Shown in pieces: positions 28,353 to 33,815 of a stretch of 33,815 nucleotides of DNA (position 1 is its first letter; every line of letters starts with the position of its first letter). The DNA is taken from IMG/VR virus record IMGVR_UViG_3300027996_002928, positions 1 through 33,815 of that record, one strand, 5' to 3'. Source of the stretch: a virus. The notes below the pieces were generated by a model, which had not been told where the DNA came from, did no database searches, and was given only the letters and a program-made list of their open reading frames with translations. Position numbers and translations under genes: made by a program.

Positions 28353-28721
28353 ATGGATATAAATATAAAAGTTCAAGGTTTAAATCAATTCCGTGCTAAA
28401 ATGAAAAAGTACCCGATTAAAATTGGTCGGGGTTTACAAGAGGCTATTGAGAGGATCACTTTCATAGGCGAAGCTGGGATCAAGCGTGCGGTAGTGTCTG
28501 GCTCTACACGGGCTTTTGACACCGGCAACCTATTTCGACTGGTAAGGAGTAAAATAAAACTGCTGGAGGGCGAAATTAGGGCAGATGCGCCATATTCTAT
28601 CTACGTTCACGAAGGTACTCGCTATATGCGAAAAAGACCTTTTATGACACAAGGAATACAAAATGTCAAGAACGCTATGGAAAGTGAGTTAAATTCATTT
28701 ATAAAAAAAGCATTGAGATAA
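28353..28721 (+). CDS. HK97 gp10-like tail completion protein
   Basis: 122 residues from ATG 28353, preferred over an in-frame ATG at 28332 that overlaps the previous gene. Seen: MDINIKVQGLNQFRAKMKKY at the start, AIERITFIGEAGIKRAVVSG, RAFDTGNLFRLVRSK, APYSIYVHEGTRYMRKRPFM and an amphipathic C-terminal helix, all typical of the HK97_gp10_like family at the neck of siphovirus tails. Confidence 0.8.
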   Translation: MDINIKVQGLNQFRAKMKKYPIKIGRGLQEAIERITFIGEAGIKRAVVSGSTRAFDTGNLFRLVRSKIKLLEGEIRADAPYSIYVHEGTRYMRKRPFMTQGIQNVKNAMESELNSFIKKALR

Positions 28722-28725
28722 TATT

Positions 28726-29175
28726 ATGTGGGAAAATTTGATAGTAAAATTAAAATCAATTTTGGAAGCAAACAATGAGATTGCAGTTGTCTTTGATTAT
28801 GAGGAGGGCGAATTTGATAGCCAACCGGCAGCAGTTATTGTACCGAGTGATAGTGAAGCAGAATACTCTACCTCTTTAGATAATTCAAGAGTTTATGCTT
28901 TTTCTGTATTCTTATTTGTCCAGAGAAATGATAAAAATGTCCCCTATGATGATAAAAAAGCTGATGCAATAATGAGAGATTTAGTAGATAGTGTAGTTGA
29001 TGATTTTGATAAAAATTGGAATTTGTCTGGGCTAACTTTGAAAACTGGATACCAGATGCTAATGATGGAAGCCGCACCAAGTCAATGGGGCTATGCAAAT
29101 CGAGAAAATCTTTATCGTATGTCTGAAATAATTGTAAGGGTCCATCTAAACGTAGATACAAATTTAATAAGTTAA
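28726..29175 (+). CDS. Tail terminator protein
   Basis: 149 residues. An N-terminal helix (WENLIVKLKSILEAN) precedes EIAVVFDYEEGEFDSQPAAVIVP, YAFSVFLFVQRN and a helix DAIMRDLVDSVVDDFDK, then strands (GYQMLMMEAAPSQWGY, SEIIVRVHLNVDT). This matches the alpha/beta fold of tail terminators (lambda gpU class), which cap the tail tube. Position between gp10-like and tail tube supports it. Confidence 0.7.
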   Translation: MWENLIVKLKSILEANNEIAVVFDYEEGEFDSQPAAVIVPSDSEAEYSTSLDNSRVYAFSVFLFVQRNDKNVPYDDKKADAIMRDLVDSVVDDFDKNWNLSGLTLKTGYQMLMMEAAPSQWGYANRENLYRMSEIIVRVHLNVDTNLIS

Positions 29176-29201
29176 TAAATAATTAAGTAAAAAAAAATTA
29201 T

Positions 29202-30182
29202 ATGGCTAAGAAAATCGGAAGGCTAATCAATTTGGGAATAGCAAACGAAGCTACAAGAGGCACTGCTGTCGCTGCTACAAACTGGTTGCCAAAAGCAAAT
29301 ATTACCTACTCTGATAGAGTTCAAAAAGCCCCTACACAGGTCGGCTATGGGACTATTGGTGATGGTAATCAAGAATTAGTAGCCTTGAAATGGTCTGAGG
29401 GTGATGTAGAATTTGACCTTGTAAGTGAAAGTATGGGTGTTATTCTAAAATCTACTTTTGGAACTGTTGGAAGTGCTGCCTATTCAACAAGTGCCTATGA
29501 GCATACTTTCTCAATTCAAAATGATAATCAGCACGATAGTATGACATTTTGGGTAGAGGATAGTGCTGAAAGTAATGACATTTTCTTTGAGATGGTTATG
29601 GTCAACCAGTTGATTATGAACATCGTCCCTGAGGATGTTGTCAAATGTACAGTTAATTTTGTTGGTAAAAGTTCTGAGGATACCTTAGGATTATCAGCAG
29701 CTTATGTAGCTGAAACTAAATTTGCTGGTCGGCACGCTTCTATAAAGATAGCTGATTTGACTGGTAATTTAAATGCTGCCACAAGATTAGATGTCAGAAG
29801 TCTTGAATTTACTATCAATAAAAATGTTATGAGAGATCATAGTCTTGGTACTGTTCAAGCAGTTGACATTGTCAATCAAAAAATAGAGATCACTGGTACT
29901 ATTGTCCTTGATTTAGAGGATGATACTTATAAAGACTATATGTTGAATGGTACATATAGAGCTTTGCGTATCTTGATTGAAAATACTGATGTCACTATTG
30001 GCTCAGCTGGTAATCCATCATTTTTACTTGAGTTATCTCGAGTAGCTTTTGATGCTTGGGAGCCGGATAGACCAAATGATGAAATCACTACTCAAACAAT
30101 TACTTTCAGGGCTTTGTATGACACTGTCAATAGTAATATCGTTAATGACTGTCATTTGAGAAACACTACTGCAAGTTATTAA
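29202..30182 (+). CDS. Tail tube (major tail) protein
   Basis: 326 residues. The N-terminus GRLINLGIANEATRGTAVAATNWLPKA is typical of siphovirus tail tube proteins, which have a GxxxExTRGTxV-type start. The rest alternates strands, with LKWSEGDVEFDLVSESMGVILK, EHTFSIQND and a late VAFDAWEPDRPNDEIT. Hexameric rings stack to form the tube. The length of 326 is slightly more than the usual 250-300, so an added surface domain is possible. Strong sequence and position support. Confidence 0.8.
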   Translation: MAKKIGRLINLGIANEATRGTAVAATNWLPKANITYSDRVQKAPTQVGYGTIGDGNQELVALKWSEGDVEFDLVSESMGVILKSTFGTVGSAAYSTSAYEHTFSIQNDNQHDSMTFWVEDSAESNDIFFEMVMVNQLIMNIVPEDVVKCTVNFVGKSSEDTLGLSAAYVAETKFAGRHASIKIADLTGNLNAATRLDVRSLEFTINKNVMRDHSLGTVQAVDIVNQKIEITGTIVLDLEDDTYKDYMLNGTYRALRILIENTDVTIGSAGNPSFLLELSRVAFDAWEPDRPNDEITTQTITFRALYDTVNSNIVNDCHLRNTTASY

Positions 30183-30208
30183 AATTAAAAATTAAATAAT
30201 ATAATTTT

Positions 30209-30514
30209 ATGCCTGTATTAAAAGATTTTAGACGGACTAAAAAGATTAGTTTGTCAAAACACGAGGGTTCTGAAATTGAAATTTATGATGGTATCATCGT
30301 CAAAGATGCTATGGGATTTAATTTGGAAAATCCTCAAAATGCAAATAGCTTAGAACTGATACCAAAGATGATCAAAGATTGGAATTTTACTAATGAAAAA
30401 GAAGAAAAATTGCCAATCAATATGGAAAGTTTAGAGCTATTAGATATGGAAAGTTTAACTGAATTGACAAATACTATAAACGAATTTGCTAATCTCGTAA
30501 AAAAAAAGGACTAA
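30209..30514 (+). CDS. Tail assembly chaperone, short form (lambda G-like)
   Basis: 101 residues, starting MPVLKDFRRTKKISLSKHEG. The N-terminal part is a small beta-rich domain, followed by LENPQNANSLELIPKMIKDW and helices (ESLELLDMESLTELTNTIN) near the end. It is the gene directly before the tape measure, where siphophages encode a chaperone with two products. The stop is at 30512-30514. A slippery run of nine A lies six bases upstream, so a fraction of ribosomes should continue into the frame at 30508-30636. Confidence 0.75.
   Translation: MPVLKDFRRTKKISLSKHEGSEIEIYDGIIVKDAMGFNLENPQNANSLELIPKMIKDWNFTNEKEEKLPINMESLELLDMESLTELTNTINEFANLVKKKD
30502..30508 (+). promoter_or_regulatory. Programmed -1 ribosomal frameshift site A_AAA_AAG
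   Basis: The heptamer sits in the correct phase with the reading frame of the chaperone gene (codons AAA at 30503 and AAG at 30506), within a run of nine A followed by GGA. A_AAA_AAG is a highly efficient -1 slippery sequence in bacteria. The stop follows 3 nt later in the zero frame, while the -1 frame is open to 30636. No strong downstream stem-loop was seen. Confidence 0.8.
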
Positions 30515-30636
30515 CTAATATAGCGGCTGTTTGTCTTGAAATGGGCTGGACAGAACGTCAATATTTTGAAGAAAACTCTACAAACTTTTTAGACGAATTA
30601 GCCTTTGTTATAAGACAAAAATATAAAAAGAATTAA
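30508..30636 (+). CDS. Frameshift extension of the tail assembly chaperone (T part of GT)
   Basis: About 42 codons in the -1 frame after the slippery site, ending 3 nt before the tape measure ATG. The residues LTNIAAVCLEMGWTERQYFE followed by ENSTNFLDELAFVI match the helical domain typical of the second part of siphovirus GT chaperones (phage tail chaperone domains contain a WT-x-x-x-F/Y pattern). A separate start is not evident: the only ATG (30541) is late and lacks an SD. The G-T fusion would be about 142 residues and binds the tape measure during tail assembly. Confidence 0.75.
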   Translation, partial: GLTNIAAVCLEMGWTERQYFEENSTNFLDELAFVIRQKYKKN

Positions 30637-30639
30637 ATT

Positions 30640-32124
30640 ATGCCTACTACTGAGAAAGTCAATGTAATAATTACCGGTCAAGATAGATCAAAAGCAGCTT
30701 TTTCCAGCGCTGGAAAATCTGCATCTGGTTTAGGATCAAAGATCGGTACCTTGGCGGCTGTTGCTTTGCCTGCTTTGGCTATTGGTCTTGGTAAAAAAGC
30801 CGTTGATGCAGCTGTTGAATTTGATACTGCAATGAGAAATGTTGGTACTTTGATTGATGATAATGGTGATAGTGTAAAACAGCTTGAAGAAGGTATAAAA
30901 TCTATGGTCCGGCGAGTACCTAAATCACCAAAAGAATTAGGTGCCGCTGCCTATCAAGTTGTATCTGCTGGAATTTCAGATATGTCACAAGCTCTAATTG
31001 TTTTAGAGGCTTCTGCTCGATTGGCTACTGCTGGTCTGGGTACTACTGAGGAAGCTACTGATATTTTGACTTCTGCTATAAATGCCTTTGGCATAGATGC
31101 GGGGGATGCCGAAAGTGTTGCTAATTCATTTTTCTTAGCCGTAAAAAGTGGTAAGACCACTGTTGCTGAGTTAGCACAAGGTTTTGGTCAAGTAGCCCCT
31201 CTTGCTAATGAGATGGGAGTTGAATTTAATGAGCTAATTGCTTTGACTTCTGCTATGACTACTACTGGTTTAAAAGCCAGTGTTGCCTATACTCAAATTA
31301 AAGGAGCTATTTCAAATTTATTGAAACCTACTAAAGAAATGCAGGATGCTTTGGATTTGATGGGAGTATCAAATGTCAAAGCTAAAATTGAAGCTGATGG
31401 TTTAGTAAGTACCTTTCAACAATTAAAAGATGTCGCTGGGGAAAATGATATTAGCTTAGCTAAAATGTTTGGTTCTGTTGAAGGTCTAAATGCTGTTCTG
31501 ATGGCTACTGGTGAAGTGGGCGAAAATGCTAATCTAATCCTCGAGGATATGGCTGGTAAAACAGAGGCTTTAGATGAAGCTGTAAAAAAACAAAATGAAA
31601 GTTATGCTGCTCAAATCGAGATGATAAAAAGTGAGTGGAACGTGTTATTGCAAGAAGCCGGTAAGGTTATTCTACCTATCTTGATTGCAGCTGTAATGGC
31701 TTTGACAGATTTATTTAGAAGTATGAGTTTAGCTATGGATGCAATTATTGGTGGATTTAAAATTTGGATTGATTGGATGCAAAAAGCATTTGATTGGATT
31801 GATAAAATTCTTAATAAAATTGAGGCGGCTATTTCTGCTATAAAGAGATGGCGAGAAGCGATGTCGCTTAGTGCTACGATTGGCAGGATGGGTGATCGAT
31901 TAGGTTTTCAATCTGGTGGTTTAGTAAATGCGCCATTAGGTCAAGCAGTACCGGCTATTGTCCACGGAGGCGAGCGTATTATCCCTACTGGTCGCTCCGG
32001 TTCAGGTGGTGGAGGTGGGGGTACTATTGTCAATATCAATGGTGGTATGTATCTGAGTGAAGATGCCGCTGAGGAAATGGGCAATATTATTATTGATAGA
32101 TTAAAACTTCAAATGAGAGTTTAG
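30640..32124 (+). CDS. Tape measure protein (TP901-type)
   Basis: 494 residues. It starts with NVIITGQDRSKAAFSSAGKS and a hydrophobic ALAIGLGKKAVDAAVEFDTA, the TP901 core start, and continues with MRNVGTLIDDNGDSVKQLEE, LGAAAYQVVSAGISD and VAPLANEMGVEFNELIALTS, the conserved TP901 core. A hydrophobic segment (about 345-370) follows, and the C-terminus has GGLVNAPLGQAVPAIVHGGE, then a glycine-rich link. With ~1.5 angstrom per residue the tail would be about 74 nm or a little less. That is short for a siphovirus. Confidence 0.85.
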   Translation: MPTTEKVNVIITGQDRSKAAFSSAGKSASGLGSKIGTLAAVALPALAIGLGKKAVDAAVEFDTAMRNVGTLIDDNGDSVKQLEEGIKSMVRRVPKSPKELGAAAYQVVSAGISDMSQALIVLEASARLATAGLGTTEEATDILTSAINAFGIDAGDAESVANSFFLAVKSGKTTVAELAQGFGQVAPLANEMGVEFNELIALTSAMTTTGLKASVAYTQIKGAISNLLKPTKEMQDALDLMGVSNVKAKIEADGLVSTFQQLKDVAGENDISLAKMFGSVEGLNAVLMATGEVGENANLILEDMAGKTEALDEAVKKQNESYAAQIEMIKSEWNVLLQEAGKVILPILIAAVMALTDLFRSMSLAMDAIIGGFKIWIDWMQKAFDWIDKILNKIEAAISAIKRWREAMSLSATIGRMGDRLGFQSGGLVNAPLGQAVPAIVHGGERIIPTGRSGSGGGGGGTIVNINGGMYLSEDAAEEMGNIIIDRLKLQMRV

Positions 32125-32137
32125 TAAAATATATGTT

Positions 32138-33815
32138 ATGGCAATACAAGTTCAAATTGATGGAAATGATAAGACTAAATTTGTTTTTTGGAAAAGTCTT
32201 AGAATAGAAAATATATTAACTACTCAAGTTGATAAATGTACCTTTATAATAAATCAAAATTATCGTGATCAGGAGTATATACCTCAAGTTGGTAATGAGA
32301 TTATTATTACTGATAATGGTACTCGTGTCTTTGCTGGCTATATTGTCAGACGTGATCAGATGTCAAGGGAGTACAAAAAAATCACTTATAAAATAGAGTG
32401 TACTGATTATACTCGGCTTTTACAAAAAAGATTGGTTGCTGAGACTTACGAAAATATGACTGTCGAAGATATTATTAAAGCTATTATTGATACTTATATT
32501 CCGACACTCGGAATTGACTATACAAATGTCAATTGTACTAAATTAACTACCAAAGTCACCTTCAATTATGAAAGTATCCAACAATGTATTGAAAGATTAT
32601 CAAATATAGTTGGCTATGATTGGTGGGTAGATTATAATAAAAATCTATATTTCAAAGGTGTTGGTACTGTAATTGCTCCGTTTGCTTTATCTGATACTTC
32701 TGGCAGTTATATATTTAACTCGCTTCGTATTCGTAAGGATAATTCGCAGATTAAAAATAGTATTATTGTCAGGGGTGGTAATTATTTTGGTGATAAACGT
32801 AGAGAACTTATTGAGGCTAACGGCGAGGACTTTATATTTCCTGTTGGTTATAAATATCGGGATTTTTCTGCTTCTTTGACAGGACAGCCATTAGATATTG
32901 GAATTGATTTTAGTTCTGACCCAGATGCTTACGATGCGCTACATAACTATAATGAAAAACGTTTAGTTTTTAAAGAGGCTGATAAGCCTTCTATTGGTGC
33001 GACTTTATCAGTATCCGGTGATCCATATATCCCTGTAATTGTAAAAGTCAAAGACCCAGCAGCTATTGAAAGTATGTTATCTGCTGAGGGCGTTGCTGGT
33101 GATTACGAAGAAATTATTGTTGACAAAAATCTGACCTCTAAAGAAGAAGCCAGAGATCGAGCAAATGCCGAACTGATAGCTTATAAACAGACTTTAGAGG
33201 AAGGTGAATTTATTACCGAGACATCTGGTTTAGAAGCTGGTCAACAAATCTCTATTATATCTGATGCCTATGATATTGATGAAACATTTTTGGTAAAACA
33301 AGTCACCAGAAAAATGCTTACTCCGGAAGTTATGCGTTATCATATTAGGCTTATTTCTACTCGGACTATTGATATGATTGGTCTTTTACAACAATTATTG
33401 ATGGGTCAAGTCAGACAAATAGAAGTAGATGCTGATGAAGTCCTTGATCTGGTCAATAGTTTTTATGAGACTATTACTTTGGAGGAGGCAGATGTAGTTG
33501 TTAGTAAAGTCCATAATCCGCAATTAGAAACTTTGACAGCCGAAGATGACGTTGATCAAAAGCCATTGGATTATCCTGTCAAATTTGTAGCGGCACCTTT
33601 TATACCTACTGGCTTTGATGTCTTGCTTACTGGTTTGACTGGTCGTTGGAAAATTGATGAAGGTAGCGGCACTACTATCAATGATAGCGTTGGTACTAAT
33701 CACGGCACTATGTCAGGAGCTTCTTGGGAGGAAAAAGGTATTGATGGATATTGTTTAGATTTTACTAATATCACAGATAAAATAGATTTAGGTAGTTCTT
33801 ATACTTTATCTGGTG
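32138..33815 (+). CDS. Tail hub/receptor-binding protein with LamG-like lectin domain (3' partial)
   Basis: At least 559 residues from ATG 32138; the frame is open to the window edge. An ATG at 32133 is in another frame. The N-terminal part (MAIQVQIDGN..., FVFWKSLRIENI, QDQEYIPQVG-like RDQEYIPQVGNEIIITDN) and ECTDYTRLLQKRLVAETYEN fit siphovirus tail hub proteins of the Tal/gp27-like type. ESIQQCIERLSNIVGYDWWV continues that fold. From about residue 500 there is a concanavalin/LamG-like start (LTGRWKIDEGSGTTINDSVG...NHGTMSG), a sugar-binding domain that probably recognises the host surface. It is truncated by the edge. Confidence 0.75.
   Translation, partial: MAIQVQIDGNDKTKFVFWKSLRIENILTTQVDKCTFIINQNYRDQEYIPQVGNEIIITDNGTRVFAGYIVRRDQMSREYKKITYKIECTDYTRLLQKRLVAETYENMTVEDIIKAIIDTYIPTLGIDYTNVNCTKLTTKVTFNYESIQQCIERLSNIVGYDWWVDYNKNLYFKGVGTVIAPFALSDTSGSYIFNSLRIRKDNSQIKNSIIVRGGNYFGDKRRELIEANGEDFIFPVGYKYRDFSASLTGQPLDIGIDFSSDPDAYDALHNYNEKRLVFKEADKPSIGATLSVSGDPYIPVIVKVKDPAAIESMLSAEGVAGDYEEIIVDKNLTSKEEARDRANAELIAYKQTLEEGEFITETSGLEAGQQISIISDAYDIDETFLVKQVTRKMLTPEVMRYHIRLISTRTIDMIGLLQQLLMGQVRQIEVDADEVLDLVNSFYETITLEEADVVVSKVHNPQLETLTAEDDVDQKPLDYPVKFVAAPFIPTGFDVLLTGLTGRWKIDEGSGTTINDSVGTNHGTMSGASWEEKGIDGYCLDFTNITDKIDLGSSYTLSG

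Noticed and set aside
32673-32879. Small frame inside the tail hub gene
   Set aside because: It lies within the long open tail hub frame, which has clear domain motifs.
1-33815. CRISPR array
   Set aside because: No regularly spaced direct repeat was seen in any intergenic interval.
1-33815. Alternative genetic code with TGA or TAG read through
   Set aside because: TAA, TAG and TGA all end genes at sensible places with adjacent starts, and many TGA stops overlap the next ATG.

Overview
This window is most of the genome of a tailed, siphovirus-like bacteriophage (class Caudoviricetes), or a prophage with that layout. All supported genes lie on the + strand, the DNA is AT-rich, and TGA works as an ordinary stop, so there is no sign of stop-codon recoding. 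The host cannot be read directly. Most genes start at an ATG just behind an A/T-rich tract with no Shine-Dalgarno (SD) sequence, and at least three promoters appear to make leaderless mRNAs. Together with the style of the small proteins this would fit an uncultivated host such as a Patescibacteria/CPR lineage, but that is a guess.

Layout. 1-590: the glycine-rich end of a tail protein cut by the left edge, then a tail/baseplate accessory protein. 594-2334: a lysis cassette with an XhlA-like membrane protein, an HNH-like protein, a papain-like cysteine peptidase and a two-helix holin, closed by a strong terminator. 2384-6222: the early/DNA module. It holds a promoter with a DnaA box, a putative single-strand annealing protein, a membrane-anchored transglycosylase-like protein, a winged-helix protein, a stand-alone DnaA domain IV protein behind a matching DnaA-box promoter, a coiled-coil protein and a NUMOD3-HNH endonuclease. 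6216-15728: a roughly 9.5 kb glycan cassette with a polysaccharide deacetylase, a sugar-nucleotide epimerase, four GT-B-type glycosyltransferase proteins (one fused to a GT2 domain), three SAM methyltransferases and many very small proteins. A structured ~290-nt RNA leader sits inside it. 15694-19120: the packaging module with a DUF1064 nuclease, an HNH-AP2 endonuclease, a ParB-like protein and the terminase small and large subunits. 19121-19909: a regulatory interval with DnaA boxes, terminators, promoters, a candidate structured RNA and a Com-like zinc-ribbon gene. 19910-33815: head and tail genes in HK97-like order, namely a portal fused to a MuF domain, a 693-aa presumed head-surface protein, two beta-rich proteins, prohead protease, major capsid protein, connector, head closure, gp10-like protein, tail terminator, tail tube, tail chaperone with a -1 frameshift, a short tape measure, and a tail hub protein carrying a LamG-like lectin domain that is cut by the right edge.

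How it works together. Head and tail genes build a non-contractile-tailed particle. The tape measure of 494 residues predicts a short tail of roughly 70-75 nm. The lysis cassette releases it. The glycan cassette probably changes the host surface, or decorates virion or host polysaccharide. No polymerase, helicase, primase or integrase is present, so replication must depend on the host or on genes outside the window. The most unusual feature is a phage protein consisting only of the DnaA DNA-binding domain, whose own promoter and one other early promoter carry the same 18-bp element built on a DnaA box, placed identically against the -35. The second is a pair of highly structured noncoding regions (9455-9746 and 19420-19594) that match no RNA family I recognise.
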